Origin: Ignavibacteriales bacterium
GTDB lineage: Bacteria; Bacteroidota; Ignavibacteria; UBA10030; UBA8401
Length of the DNA stretch: 45,350 bases
Assembly: GCA_016182545.1 (NCBI GenBank)
Contig: JACPGG010000014.1
Span: 2,410 to 47,759, forward strand
Direction: 5' to 3'
Shown: positions 20,699-30,896 of the stretch, piece by piece
How positions within the stretch are numbered: the stretch's first letter is position 1
Layout: every line of letters starts with the position of its first letter
The notes under the pieces: model-generated
Told to the model about the DNA's origin: nothing
The model's input: only the letters and a program-made list of their open reading frames with translations
Databases searched by the model: none
Translations under genes and position numbers: made by a program

Positions 20699-22696
20699 TC
20701 AATTCTCCAGCCACTTCTTCCAGCCGTCAAAATTGAAATCTCTGCCGAGAAATTCTTTCACCATTGCACCGGCAGGACGGGAGCCGCCCTGCGCCAAGAT
20801 CGTATCCCGATATTTCTTTGCGATGCCGGGAGCCATCATATTCTTTGTATCGAATTTCGTATAGAGATCTTTGGCAATCACAAGCGACCACATGTATGTA
20901 TAATAGATGGCGGAGTAACCGTCAAGATGACCGAACGACGTTTGGAAATGCGTCCCCTCAACACATTTGTACGGAGTATATCGTGCGCGCAATTCTTTTG
21001 CAAGTGCATCAGTATTTACTTCTTTCGGATCGCGGTCATAACATGATAGTGACAACTTCGCATAGAACATCTGCTGCCGCACCTGCAATCCCTTGCCGAA
21101 TTCATCGGCACGTTTCATCTGTTTGACAAGTTCGGTCGGGATCGGTTCATTCGTTTGATGATGCGTTGCGAAGGTCTGCAGCACCGAAGCATCCCACGCC
21201 CACTCTTCCAATAATTGCGACGGTGCTTCGACAAAATCCCACTCGGTGGAGATGCCGGTGATCCCCATCCACGGCTGACGACCCGCAAACAATGTGTGCA
21301 GTAAATGTCCGAATTCGTGGAAGAATGTTTCGACATCGCCATGTTCCATCAATCCCGGATCGTTCTTTTCACCGCCGGGAAAATTACACAGCAGCGCCGC
21401 TTCCGGAAATTGTTTTCCTGCCACGCCGTTCCGGATATTGAACTGCGCAGCGTGATTGTATTTATTTTCACGCGGATGCATGTCGAGGTAGAATCGCCCG
21501 ACAAGTTTTCCGCTTTCGAACATTTCATAACATTCAACCGATTCGTGCCACACGGGTGCGGTGGTATTTCGTTTGAACTCGACGCCGAATAATTTACCTG
21601 TCGTTGCAAGCACTCCATCTTTTACTTTGTCGTACGGAAGGTATGGACGGACTTTCTGCCCGTCAAAATCGTATTCGCTCTTCCGCAACAATTCGGAATA
21701 GTAGCCCGACTCCCAGGGATTCACTTCCATTGCATTCGGAACATCTTTTTGTTTTCGAGCGAGCAGTTGTTTGTAATCGACTTTGGATTTTGCTTCGGAT
21801 GCAGCGGCAATCTTTTCGATGAACTCCGCCGCATTCTTCTCGCTTCCGACCATTTTATCCGCAGTGACGCACGCAGCCCAATTCGGGAAGCCGAGCAGTT
21901 TCGCAAGTTCATCCCGTTTCGCGATTAGCGTATCGAGCACTTCGATATTCTTTGGGTACGCACGATTATTGTATTCCATGTACATCCTTTTGCGCAGCTC
22001 CTCACTTTTTGCGTACGTAAAAACAGGGACTGCATCGGGATAATTGATCGTCAGCGTAATAACGCCGCTTGAATCGGGTTTGTGACGGTCGATGTAATCC
22101 TGCGGAAGCCCGTCGAGCTCTTTCACGTCGGTCACTTTCACGGTGCGGACATCTTCCCGGATGTTGCGGGCGAAATCCTGTCCGATCAAGACCAGTTCAT
22201 CGCGGAGCGCTTTGATTTTCTTTCGTGTCTCATCATCTTTATCAACACCGGCAAGACGGAAGTCGCGGAGTGTTTTCTGCACGTAAAATTTTGTTTTCTC
22301 ATCCGCTTTGGACATATCCATCGCAACAAGAGCGTCATATACGCCACGATTCAACGACAACTCCGCGCCGAATGCCGCCGCTTTCTGGCTGAATTGCTCC
22401 GCCGTTTTTCTCATCTGCTCATCGGGATGAGTATTTTCCATCAGCGACGATTGGTTCCCTACCGCATCCAGATGGATGAGAATTTCGTCGTACGGTTTCA
22501 GCGTATTGTCTATTGTGCGCCTTCCTTTCACGGAAAGCATTTTATCCAGCGCCTCTTTTGCCTTGGCAAGATGGTCATCCTGCTTCTTCGTAAGATCGTC
22601 TGCGGACGCGATTCCGGTCAAAAATGGCGTGTCGTCCATTGAAGCGACATCGGAATTGACCATCAGCAATGTGCCCAACACAAGTGTCATAATCAT
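20699..22696 (-). CDS. M3-family oligopeptidase, zinc metallopeptidase
   Basis: The product has 665 residues. The zinc site HEFGH (about 458-462) and the surrounding ETFFHEFGHLLH pattern are those of the M3 family (thimet oligopeptidase, Dcp, OpdA). The C-terminal region with GYSAIYYTYMWSLVIAKD also fits. A short hydrophobic N-terminus (MIMTLVLGTLLMVNSDVAS) suggests export to the periplasm. It degrades short peptides. The start has GGAG at a good distance. It is a stand-alone gene followed by a strong terminator. Confidence 0.9.
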   Translation of the reverse strand: MIMTLVLGTLLMVNSDVASMDDTPFLTGIASADDLTKKQDDHLAKAKEALDKMLSVKGRRTIDNTLKPYDEILIHLDAVGNQSSLMENTHPDEQMRKTAEQFSQKAAAFGAELSLNRGVYDALVAMDMSKADEKTKFYVQKTLRDFRLAGVDKDDETRKKIKALRDELVLIGQDFARNIREDVRTVKVTDVKELDGLPQDYIDRHKPDSSGVITLTINYPDAVPVFTYAKSEELRKRMYMEYNNRAYPKNIEVLDTLIAKRDELAKLLGFPNWAACVTADKMVGSEKNAAEFIEKIAAASEAKSKVDYKQLLARKQKDVPNAMEVNPWESGYYSELLRKSEYDFDGQKVRPYLPYDKVKDGVLATTGKLFGVEFKRNTTAPVWHESVECYEMFESGKLVGRFYLDMHPRENKYNHAAQFNIRNGVAGKQFPEAALLCNFPGGEKNDPGLMEHGDVETFFHEFGHLLHTLFAGRQPWMGITGISTEWDFVEAPSQLLEEWAWDASVLQTFATHHQTNEPIPTELVKQMKRADEFGKGLQVRQQMFYAKLSLSCYDRDPKEVNTDALAKELRARYTPYKCVEGTHFQTSFGHLDGYSAIYYTYMWSLVIAKDLYTKFDTKNMMAPGIAKKYRDTILAQGGSRPAGAMVKEFLGRDFNFDGWKKWLEN

Positions 22697-22872
22697 CGTT
22701 ACTCCGTTGTGAAAAATTGTAATGAAAAACCCCTCTCATCCTTTCTGTGGAAGGGTGATTGGGGTCGGATGAAATATGCTAAAAAGAGTGGGAGTTTCCA
22801 ACAATTTTCTTGCTGGCGGATGATAGAGAATCTTTACGATCCTTATCGTTCCCGGAAAGAATTTGGGAGCAA

Positions 22873-24252
22873 TTAAAACTTTTCAATCAACAGTCTCAAC
22901 AGTTTCTCCTTCCACGCACTGTACGGCGGCGATTTTAGAAGCCAAAATTCGATCCGTGCCGATTTCTCCATGATCGCTTTGTAATTGGAGAACGTTCTGA
23001 ATCCTTCAAATACGTGATACGAACCGATACCGCTGGCACCGATGCCGCCGAGAGGCAAATGGTCGTTCACAAAGTACATCGCCGCATCGTTCAGCGATCC
23101 GCCGCCGAACGACAACTCGTTGAAGAGCCGCTCTTTTTCTTTCCCGTTTGAACCGAACACATAGAGCGACAGTGGCTTCGGATACTCCTTTACTTTCGCG
23201 ATTGTATCATTCAAATTCTCGTACCGCACCACCGGCAGTACCGGACCGAAGATCTCGTCTTGCATGATGTCATCATCAAATGTCACGTCATTCATGATTG
23301 TCGGACTGATGAAGAGATGGGACTTGTCGAACACGCCGCCGTAGAATATTTTTTTGGGGTGGGTGAGTTTTTTTATCCGATCGAAATGGCGTTCATTGAC
23401 AATTGCCATAAAATTTTCGCCGATCCGGTTTTGGGAATAGTATTGCTGCAGCAATCGCTTCATTGCATCCAATAATTGCCGCTCGATGGATGAGTGTACA
23501 AGAATATAATCGGGCGCAACACACGCCTGTCCCGCATTGAAAAATTTTTCTCATACGATCCGTTTTGCCGTCACATTGATATTGCAATCGGGTAGAATGA
23601 AGGCGGGATTTTTTCCGCCGAGTTCCAGCGTCACAGGAGTAAGATGTTTCGCCGCCGCTTCATAGACGATCTTACCGATCTTTGATCCGCCGGTGAAGAA
23701 TATGTAATCGAATTTCTGTCGTAGAATTTCTTTTGCAATATCGGCACCCCCTTCGACCACCTGAACGTACTCGGCAGAAAAGTTGTCGTTGATGATCTTC
23801 GCCATCACCGATGATGTATGCGGTGAAACTTCGCTCGGTTTAACAACGGCAGTATTTCCTGCGGCGAGTGCATTGACCAGCGGGATCAACGTCAGCTGAT
23901 ACGGAAAATTCCACGCGCCCGCGATGTATGTAACGCCGTACGGGTCCGGCAGCAAATAACTTCGTGCGGGAAAATTCACAAGATTCGTTCCAACCCGTTG
24001 CTTCCTGCTCCACCGCACCACATTCTTTATCATAAACGAGATCTCTCGGTAGACCAACGACAATTCGGAAGAGAACGTGTCGTACCGCGATTTCTTTAAA
24101 TCGGCATGGATCGCATCAGGCAGCAGTTGCTCGTTCTCTTTCATGACTCGTTCCAAGAGACGGAGCTGCTTGATCCGATATTCCAGAACTCTCGTTGCGC
24201 CGTAATTAAAGAACGATCGCTGCGTTGCAACTAAGGAGGCAATGGTGTTCAT
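22873..24252 (-). pseudogene. Aldehyde dehydrogenase with in-frame stop
   Basis: A single frame of about 460 codons from the ATG at 24252 reads as a class-3-like aldehyde dehydrogenase (similar in length to YwdH-type enzymes), but codon TGA at 23551-23553 interrupts it. It follows AKRIV, where the family has Trp (RIVWGKF), so TGG to TGA is the likely change. Both halves are otherwise well preserved: LELGGKNP with the catalytic Glu before the stop, and NAGQACVAPDY with the catalytic Cys after it. A nonsense mutation or a base-call error are the simplest readings; the adjacent dehydrogenase gene is also broken. Confidence 0.85.
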
Positions 24253-24259
24253 GCGCCTG

Positions 24260-25077
24260 TCATTTCCTTCCCGTGAATTCATCCATCCTTGTATACACTT
24301 TCAGGAATTTACCGACAATGAGATCGAATGCTCGTGTCGGCAAAATGCCTTTTACGAACGGAAGGATGTGCACAATGGGAGGCATGCGGACAAAAATTTT
24401 ATTCTTTTCGACGGCGTCGATGATCTTTCGGGCGGCAGCATCCGGTTTGTTGATCGGAATGAAGATCGATGTTTGCACTCCGTCGAACATTCCCGTTGAG
24501 ATGTAATACGGAGTAGCATAGGTCACATTAACATTTGTCTCTAATTTTTCCATTTCCAGTCGGAGCGAATCGGACCAGCCGATCATCGCCCACTTGCTTG
24601 CGCATAGGTTGACATTTTCGGATTGCCGACCATTCCGGCTGCCGATGCGATGTTCACAATGTGTCCTTTCTTCCGTTCGATCATTGCGGGAAGAAATTCA
24701 AGCGTCACGTGCATGTGTGCTGACGAGTTGATAGACATGATCCGCTGAATATCTGTGTGCGAATGTTCATGGAAATATTTGCCGATTATGATACCTGCAT
24801 TGGTGATCACTATGTCGACGGAACCGAATTATTTCTTTATTTTTGCCGCGACAAATCGCACCTGCCCGGCATTCGATGCGTCAACAGTATACCCGTATGC
24901 ATTTGCATGCTTGCCGGAAAATTCTTTTACAGTACTGGTGAGCGATTTTTTATCGATATCCAGGATGATAAGGGCTGCGGCACCCCGTTCGATAGCGAGT
25001 TGTCCCATCAACTTGCCGATGCCCGATGCACCGCCGGTGATGAGTACGGTTGAATTTTTAAATGAGCTCATATTCAT
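24260..25077 (-). pseudogene. Short-chain dehydrogenase with stop and frameshift
   Basis: The start (25077, with a second ATG at 25071) leads into MSSFKNSTVLITGGASGIGK, the Rossmann GxxxGxG site. An in-frame TAA (24829-24831) replaces a codon in KIKK[E]FGSVDIVITNAG. About 230 bases later, near 24595-24602, one base is missing: the frame moves from STYAQASGR to SKWAMIGWSDSLRLEME, where the catalytic YxxxK should be. The C-terminal part runs to 24260. With two lesions the gene is probably dead. It is eight bases from the aldehyde dehydrogenase and probably formed an operon with it. Confidence 0.85.
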
Positions 25078-25166
25078 TGCCTCGTACGAAGTGCGGAATA
25101 TAACAGAAAGAACGCAGGATCGAAGTGCAATCGAGTCAAGAATCATTCCTCCGTTCACACATTGTT

Positions 25167-25901
25167 TCAGAAATAAACAGTCAACCCAAATTTTACTAGG
25201 TTATTTTCAAGACGCCATGCATGCTGGTGTAATTTCTGAAAAGACTTCGAATCCGGGTTGTTTATCGTATTAAGTACCTCCGTCTTTCTCTCCACTGTTG
25301 TATATACTAAACTTGCTTCATATTCCGCATGAAGCGAAAGATCTTTTGAGGCAAACCACTCCACACCGATTGAATTCGTCATCCCATAAAGCCATGATGT
25401 GTATTCGGTGCTGTAATCGATGCTTGTTTCAGTATTCGGGATAGTTTCCTCCCGGGCCTTGTCATCGTTGTCATACACTTCGTACCCGATTGTCGGGCCG
25501 CAGGCAATGAAAAAGTCAACACTGTTTCCACTGGGAAACATCCAGACGTATTGTGAGACCACAGTGATAAACGTAGAATTATTTGTGTTATCGTACCACC
25601 TTTTTGCGATTAGTGAATCTGCCCGGTAGTCCATTAAATCTTCCGTCATGTCTCTGTCGTAAAATTCTACGCCAATCCCAATCCGCAGGGCGGAAGTCTC
25701 ACTAATATGCTTTTTTAATGATACCATCATGCCGTTGAATGATCCGAGAGAAAGATTCGGTCCGATTCGGAATTGCATTCCCCATGCATCCGGTTTGACC
25801 GGTAATTTTGCGGATTGTTGTTCTTCATTATTTTGAGAAAAACCGATCTGAGAAACAATAAATACGATGCCCGCAAGAGCAACAACATTTCGTACTTTCA
25901 T
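25167..25901 (-). CDS. Putative outer membrane beta-barrel protein
   Basis: I chose the ATG at 25901 with GGAGGGG upstream, giving 244 residues. The signal peptide (MKVRNVVALAGIVFIVSQIGFSQ) ends at about residue 23. The mature chain consists of alternating amphipathic strands with many aromatic residues and ends in Phe (FGLTVYF), as expected for a small outer membrane barrel of the OmpA/OmpW-like porin fold. Specific function unknown. Confidence 0.7.
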   Translation of the reverse strand: MKVRNVVALAGIVFIVSQIGFSQNNEEQQSAKLPVKPDAWGMQFRIGPNLSLGSFNGMMVSLKKHISETSALRIGIGVEFYDRDMTEDLMDYRADSLIAKRWYDNTNNSTFITVVSQYVWMFPSGNSVDFFIACGPTIGYEVYDNDDKAREETIPNTETSIDYSTEYTSWLYGMTNSIGVEWFASKDLSLHAEYEASLVYTTVERKTEVLNTINNPDSKSFQKLHQHAWRLENNLVKFGLTVYF

Positions 25902-26075
25902 AGATACCCCTCCGTTCCAAACTGTTTGAAAATAAATAGATGAATTCCGGTGAACAAAAAAGGAGCAGCGAATGAGGCCACTAGAGTATGATGATTTAGT
26001 GACAATGAATCGAGGAACTGTCGCAAATCTACATATCGGTGTCTGCAATAGCAATACGGAAAAAATGAAATCGGA

Positions 26076-26990
26076 TCAAAGATTTTTTGCAATCGCATCA
26101 GCAAGCACTTCGGCAGCGGACGGATAAAACCGGAACCACAGTTCCGGTTCGATCAATTCGAGTTCCGATACAACCGATTGACTTTGATCGTCAAAAATAA
26201 GATCGACTCTCGCATAGGCAGGCAACGGGTCGCATTGTGCAACGACCTCTTCTGCGAATTGCATCTCCGCTTGTGACGGCTTGTAGTGATGAACAGTCCC
26301 GCCAAAATCATCCTGCACGCGGAAATCGCCCGGCTTTGCTCTCTTCAAAACAGCGTGCGTATATTTCCCGCCGATCACCATCAATGCGATCTCTCCTTTC
26401 GTCTCGACCGAATTCAGATACGGCTGCAGCATCATCGCTTCGTTGGAAATCAGCGATCTAAAAATTTCTTCGTGCTCTGTCACATTTTCTGCATGCAACT
26501 TGTATGTATGGCGACCTCCGCCCGAAACGGTCGGCTTGAGCACGCTCTCTTTCCAATTCATCTCTGCATGTAAGTCTTTCAGAGTTACTCTCTCCCCTCG
26601 TTCGATAAAGCGCGTCGGCGGAATGCTGATTCCTTTCTCCTGCAGATCGCGAAGATAATGTTTGTCGGCATTCCATCGGATCAATTCAATGGGATTGATC
26701 AGCCGTGTTTGTTTTGAAACAACGTCGAGCCATTGCAAGAACTCGCTGAACCGATGGAAGTAATCCCACGTCGTACGGAACAGAGCGATACGCGTGGACG
26801 ACCAGTCGAAATTTTTGTCAGCCCAATCAATACGCGCTACGCGCAATCGGTGTTTTTCGAGCGCCGTGCGAAGGATCAGGTCTTCCAGTAAAATATTTTG
26901 CACATACTCATCGCTCGATGACGGTGTAACGTACCGGGATTCCGTAAGAAGCGTGATATCGTATTGTTCCATCGGATTGAATGTCTTCAT
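26076..26990 (-). CDS. ATP-grasp domain protein (RimK-like)
   Basis: With the ATG at 26990 the product has 304 residues. The central part has the ATP-grasp features: ESVLKPTVSGGGRHTYKL with the ATP-binding Lys, MMLQPYLNSVETKGEIALMV, and the C-terminal metal-binding YARVDLIFDD ... ELELIEPELWF. This is the family of RimK, glutathione synthetase and related carboxylate-amine ligases; the substrate cannot be told. It is a stand-alone gene. Its start lacks a strong ribosome binding site, so the exact start is uncertain. Confidence 0.8.
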   Translation of the reverse strand: MKTFNPMEQYDITLLTESRYVTPSSSDEYVQNILLEDLILRTALEKHRLRVARIDWADKNFDWSSTRIALFRTTWDYFHRFSEFLQWLDVVSKQTRLINPIELIRWNADKHYLRDLQEKGISIPPTRFIERGERVTLKDLHAEMNWKESVLKPTVSGGGRHTYKLHAENVTEHEEIFRSLISNEAMMLQPYLNSVETKGEIALMVIGGKYTHAVLKRAKPGDFRVQDDFGGTVHHYKPSQAEMQFAEEVVAQCDPLPAYARVDLIFDDQSQSVVSELELIEPELWFRFYPSAAEVLADAIAKNL

Positions 26991-27059
26991 TTTAATTCTC
27001 GAACTCAAGTTTTACCCCTTGAAGGTAGCGGGTTATTTTGAAATCCAATGATAAACACG

Positions 27060-27180
27060 GTCATTGCGAGCCGCCCGCCTGAACGACACAGTCGGGCAGG
27101 TTTTTTGGCGAAGCAATCTTGATCGTTCAGAAAGATTGCTTCGTCGTCCCGATAAACACATCGGGACTCCTCGCAATGAC
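27060..27180. repeat. Dispersed composite inverted repeat
   Basis: The unit is framed by GTCATTGCGAG (27060-27070) and CTCGCAATGAC (27170-27180). Inside are CGAAGCAATCTT (27109-27120) paired with AAGATTGCTTCG (27132-27143), and CCCGAT (27148-27153) paired with ATCGGG (27160-27165). This is the style of a mobile intergenic repeat (MITE or REP-like), with several hairpins inside perfect 11-base terminal inverted repeats. It lies between the ATP-grasp and ABC genes. Confidence 0.7.
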
Positions 27181-27247
27181 AATTTATTTGAATAGACATT
27201 TTCGATGCTTGAATGTCGAGTACACTTTTTCTACCTTCATTCAACAT

Positions 27248-28594
27248 ATGAACGACACTCCGGCAATTTCGGCACAACATCTTTCAAAAACGTACAAGCA
27301 ACTCTTCAAACCACCGGTTGAAGCACTGCGCGATGTATCATTCTCTATTAATGAAGGAGAAGTGGTCGGACTGATCGGTCCCAACGGCGCGGGAAAGTCG
27401 ACACTGATGCGCATCCTGCTTGGTTTCCTCCCTGCAAATTCGGGCGACGTAAAACTATTCGGTGAACATCCCGAATCGATGCACGCTCGCAAATTGATCG
27501 GCTACCAGGCAGACACGCAGTTCCGCGCAAAGAATGTCACCGTGAAATCATTCTTGCATCTTCACGCAGATCTTATTGGAATACCGAATGCAAAAGATGA
27601 GATCGAAAATCTCCTTCACATTTTTGAACTGACCGATGCGTATAAGCGCACACTCTCCGCATTGTCAAAAGGGATGAGGCAAAAACTGGAATTGGTGCTC
27701 GCGTTCCTCGGCTCTCCGAAACTTGTCTTCCTCGATGAGCCGACTGCTGCGCTCGATCCGCCGTCGGTTTTTGTGCTGAGGGATTTTCTTGCGGAGAAGA
27801 AGAAAACCGGGATCACCGTCCTCTTCAGTTCGCATCTCATGAGAACGATGCTGATACTCTTCAAGGCGGAATTCAAGCGGTACTGGACACTCGGGATCAT
27901 TCTTGTCTCTCTTTTCCTTGTCGCACTCGGTTCTATCTCACCGATCATGATGACGAATGTCGGCATGTTCAAAAAATTGTCGCAGCTCAGCAACGCGTCG
28001 GAAGATTTCATTTCCTTCTTCGTATTGCTGATCTTTTACGGCGGCATCGTTTCTGCCGACATCAAGAGCGGCTGGCTACGGACGTTGCTGACGCGCGCAG
28101 TAACACGCCAGCAATATCTTGTGACGAAAATGCTCGTGGCGTTGGCGGCAACGGCGATCGTATATCTTCTGGCATTCATCGTTCCGGCGATCTACGTTTC
28201 GTTCGATGCGAAGATCAAACTTATTTACGATTGGAGCGACACGCTGATCTCGCTGGCGTACATCTTTGCTCAATTCTCACTGCTGATCGTACTCTCGACG
28301 CTCGTGTCATGCGGAATGCCGGGTGCGTTCAACGGTGTGATCGTCTATGCATGGATGATCCTGTCACAAATGATCGGGTTTCTCGTTGACAGATTGTACT
28401 GGGATGTGCCATGGGCGGTGGTGCTGAAAGATTATATTTTCCCCTCGGGATTCAGCGATGCGATGACAGCGATCGCGCAGAATCTTCCTTTTCCGTACAC
28501 CGAAACAGTGTGGGGATTGGCTGCTTTCGCATTCTTTCTCGCATTGACATTCTTTTCCATCAACAAAGTTGTCGTCGATGTGGGATCGGAGTAA
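27248..28594 (+). CDS. ABC transporter ATPase fused in frame to permease
   Basis: From the ATG at 27248 the product has 448 residues. Residues 1-196 are an ABC ATPase with Walker A GPNGAGKS (44-51), signature LSKGMRQ (139-145), Walker B LVFLDE (159-164) and H-loop His196 in FSSHL. It stops there, lacking the usual C-terminal third, and runs at residue 198 into what looks like the start of an ABC-2-type permease (MRTMLILFKAEFKRYW) with about six membrane segments. The pair is normally two genes. An in-frame deletion is the simplest origin. The thioredoxin-like gene follows three bases later. Confidence 0.85.
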   Translation: MNDTPAISAQHLSKTYKQLFKPPVEALRDVSFSINEGEVVGLIGPNGAGKSTLMRILLGFLPANSGDVKLFGEHPESMHARKLIGYQADTQFRAKNVTVKSFLHLHADLIGIPNAKDEIENLLHIFELTDAYKRTLSALSKGMRQKLELVLAFLGSPKLVFLDEPTAALDPPSVFVLRDFLAEKKKTGITVLFSSHLMRTMLILFKAEFKRYWTLGIILVSLFLVALGSISPIMMTNVGMFKKLSQLSNASEDFISFFVLLIFYGGIVSADIKSGWLRTLLTRAVTRQQYLVTKMLVALAATAIVYLLAFIVPAIYVSFDAKIKLIYDWSDTLISLAYIFAQFSLLIVLSTLVSCGMPGAFNGVIVYAWMILSQMIGFLVDRLYWDVPWAVVLKDYIFPSGFSDAMTAIAQNLPFPYTETVWGLAAFAFFLALTFFSINKVVVDVGSE

Positions 28595-28597
28595 ACG

Positions 28598-29410
28598 ATG
28601 AAACAAAGAAGAGTTCAGGAGATAAAAATATTCGGCATTGCCGGCATTGTGCTGACGATCGCGGCGGCGATTATGGAATACCGCACGGTTGAGAATGTAA
28701 TCGAATGGATCTCGTACGACAATGTATTTAACATAGCGAAAGAAGAACAGAAGGCGATCTACGTTGTCGTGTACGCCGAATGGTGCGGACCGTGCAAACT
28801 GATGGACAAGACGACGTTCGCGAACGACACTGTGATCAACAGTTTGCAGAACGACCTTGTCGCAACGCGCGTGAATATCGATGACGAACGGACCGGCGCG
28901 GACGTGAAAAAGAAATTCAATATTCAGGCGATGCCGACATCGCTCTTGTTGACGCCGGACGGACAGGAGATCAAGCGGCATGTGGGTTACATGAGTTCAA
29001 CGCAAATGCTGGAATGGCTCGGCGATACAGCGAAGATCCTTTTTGCGTTGTGGAATGATTTTCCAACTGCGCGTTCGCTTGCCGAGAAGAATAAAAAACA
29101 ACTTCTCGTCCTTGTCCTGCACGATTCCGTGCACATTCCTGTACTACAGATAGAGTTACGCCGCGCGGAGATCAAGAACGCGTTGAATGAAAAATATATA
29201 CCGACGCTGCTGGTCAATGCAAATCCTGCACACGGACCACACATACAACAGTACTCTCTTCTTCCCTCTACCGATTTTGTCGCTGCATTCTACGTGTTCG
29301 ATCCTGCTTCAATGGATGTGAAACAGGTGCTGCCGGTTCGACAGTCGGATATCTCCCAATTGAGATTTTTTATCTATCGTATTACCGGCGAGAGAGCGGC
29401 ATTCAATTGA
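28598..29410 (+). CDS. Membrane-anchored thioredoxin-like protein
   Basis: The product has 270 residues. A hydrophobic segment (about 11-26) anchors it, then a thioredoxin fold with active site EWCGPCK (C63, C66) and the cis-Pro loop AMPTSLLL. The C-terminal ~110 residues are a second, possibly degenerate, thioredoxin-like domain lacking CxxC. It probably acts in the periplasm as a disulfide reductase or isomerase. It starts directly after the ABC fusion gene, which suggests an operon. Confidence 0.8.
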   Translation: MKQRRVQEIKIFGIAGIVLTIAAAIMEYRTVENVIEWISYDNVFNIAKEEQKAIYVVVYAEWCGPCKLMDKTTFANDTVINSLQNDLVATRVNIDDERTGADVKKKFNIQAMPTSLLLTPDGQEIKRHVGYMSSTQMLEWLGDTAKILFALWNDFPTARSLAEKNKKQLLVLVLHDSVHIPVLQIELRRAEIKNALNEKYIPTLLVNANPAHGPHIQQYSLLPSTDFVAAFYVFDPASMDVKQVLPVRQSDISQLRFFIYRITGERAAFN

Positions 29411-29536
29411 CTCTCTTGCAAAGAGCATTTGATAAAAAGAAATAAATCCGAATCAATCTCAATTGTTTCGGGTTTTCTGTCTTAAAGAAATTGTCATCAA
29501 TTCACGAAGCACGCTATTTTGATGATGAAATATTTG

Positions 29537-29544
29537 TATCTTTG
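29537..29544 (+). promoter_or_regulatory. Bacteroidota-type -7 box upstream of glycosyltransferase gene
   Basis: TATCTTTG matches TAnnTTTG and lies 29 bases before the ATG at 29574. An upstream TTTTG (29517-29521) may serve as the -33 element, although the spacing of 15 bases is shorter than usual. A similar box occurs in front of the gene at 35092. Confidence 0.4.
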
Positions 29545-29573
29545 AACTGCTTTTTCAATCACACAATCACTCA

Positions 29574-30887
29574 ATGATGAAATCAAAAAATATAAAGGCG
29601 TGGGTCGTCTCCGCCGATATGGGGTACGGACATCAGCGCGCAGTCTTCCCGCTGAACGGCATCGCCGAAGAAGGACTGATCACCGCGGGGAGGAACGACA
29701 ATTCGACGGAGAAAGAAAAGAAACAGTGGCAGCGCCTGCTGAATGTGTACGAATCGTTCTCCCGCGCCCGCGGCATTCCGGTCATCGGCAAGCCGCTCTT
29801 TGCCATGCTGGATTCGCTGATGCACATCCCGTCGTTCTACCCGATCCGCAACCTTTCGCACTCAACATATCAGGTGGATCTGCTGGAGAAGAATATCGAG
29901 AACGGTCTCTGCACGGGCATCCTCGACAAGATCGCGGCGAAACAACTTCCGTTCATCACCTCCTTCTACGCTCCGGCGATCGCTGCGGATATGAAAGGAT
30001 ACGAGCCGATCTATTGCGTTATCTGCGATGCGGATATCAACCGCGTATGGGTGGCAAAGCAGGCGTGGGAAAGCCGCATCAATTACTTTGCTCCCTGCGG
30101 CAAAGCGGCGCAGCGGTTGAAATCGTACGGCGTGCCGGAAGAACGGATCTTCCTCACCGGATTTCCTCTTCCGCTCGATCTGCTCGGCAAAAATCTGGCG
30201 ACACTCACGGCTGATCTCGGACAACGGCTGTTTTATCTTGACCCGCAGCATCGTTTCCGGACACGGCACGGAAAGAATGTTGAACATTTTCTCGGAAAGA
30301 AAAACTGTCAGTTCAAGAACGAACGAAGATTGACGATCACGTACGCCGTGGGGGGTGCAGGGGCTCAGAAAGAGATCGGCGGACGGATCGCGCACAGTTT
30401 GCGGCACCGTCTGCGGGGGAATGAAATACGGTTGAATCTCGTTGCCGGAGTCCGGAGCGACGTGCGGGATTATTTTGAAAAGGTGAAGGAGGAATTGCAT
30501 ACAGAGAATATTTCGGTCATCTATGCCAAGAGGCTGCATGACTATTTCCAATCGTTCAACGAAGCGATGCACACGACCGATATTCTCTGGACGAAACCGA
30601 GCGAGCTCTCGTTCTACACCGGACTCGGCATCCCGATCATTATGACGCCGACCATCGGAGCGCAGGAACGGTTCAACCGCCAGTGGCTCTTCGAGATCCA
30701 CGCGGGAATGAAGCAGGAGAATCCCGATTTCACCGACCAGTGGCTCACCGATCTGCTCGATAACGGCACGCTGGCAGATATGGCATGGTCCGGCTTTTTG
30801 AAAGCGCGCAAACTCGGGACGCCGAAGATACTCGAAGTGCTGAAGACAGGTACGATGACACGGAGTCATTCGCCGCTGGAACGGTAA
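29574..30887 (+). CDS. Glycosyltransferase-like protein (MGDG-synthase-like)
   Basis: The product has 437 residues. The N-terminus VSADMGYGHQRAV (residues 12-24) resembles the nucleotide-sugar glycosyltransferase start GxGH of the MurG/MGDG synthase (GT28-like) superfamily. The C-terminal half has ITYAVGGAGAQKEI and TKPSELSFYTGLGIPII, which correspond to the UDP-binding region and acceptor/donor loop. It and the next gene both look like GT28-type lipid glycosyltransferases, though this one is more divergent. A role in glycolipid synthesis is inferred. Confidence 0.65.
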   Translation: MMKSKNIKAWVVSADMGYGHQRAVFPLNGIAEEGLITAGRNDNSTEKEKKQWQRLLNVYESFSRARGIPVIGKPLFAMLDSLMHIPSFYPIRNLSHSTYQVDLLEKNIENGLCTGILDKIAAKQLPFITSFYAPAIAADMKGYEPIYCVICDADINRVWVAKQAWESRINYFAPCGKAAQRLKSYGVPEERIFLTGFPLPLDLLGKNLATLTADLGQRLFYLDPQHRFRTRHGKNVEHFLGKKNCQFKNERRLTITYAVGGAGAQKEIGGRIAHSLRHRLRGNEIRLNLVAGVRSDVRDYFEKVKEELHTENISVIYAKRLHDYFQSFNEAMHTTDILWTKPSELSFYTGLGIPIIMTPTIGAQERFNRQWLFEIHAGMKQENPDFTDQWLTDLLDNGTLADMAWSGFLKARKLGTPKILEVLKTGTMTRSHSPLER

Positions 30888-30896
30888 TAGAAATAT

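Noticed and set aside
20390-20700. Capsid, protease or tail gene remnants after the F-like gene
   Set aside because: This 300-base stretch has only the terminator, AT-rich sequence with the three repeats and the host hairpin; no coding frame resembles phage structural proteins.
23551-23553. TGA read as Trp or selenocysteine
   Set aside because: Many clear genes in the window end in TGA, and the position is not a catalytic Cys; a simple nonsense change is more likely.
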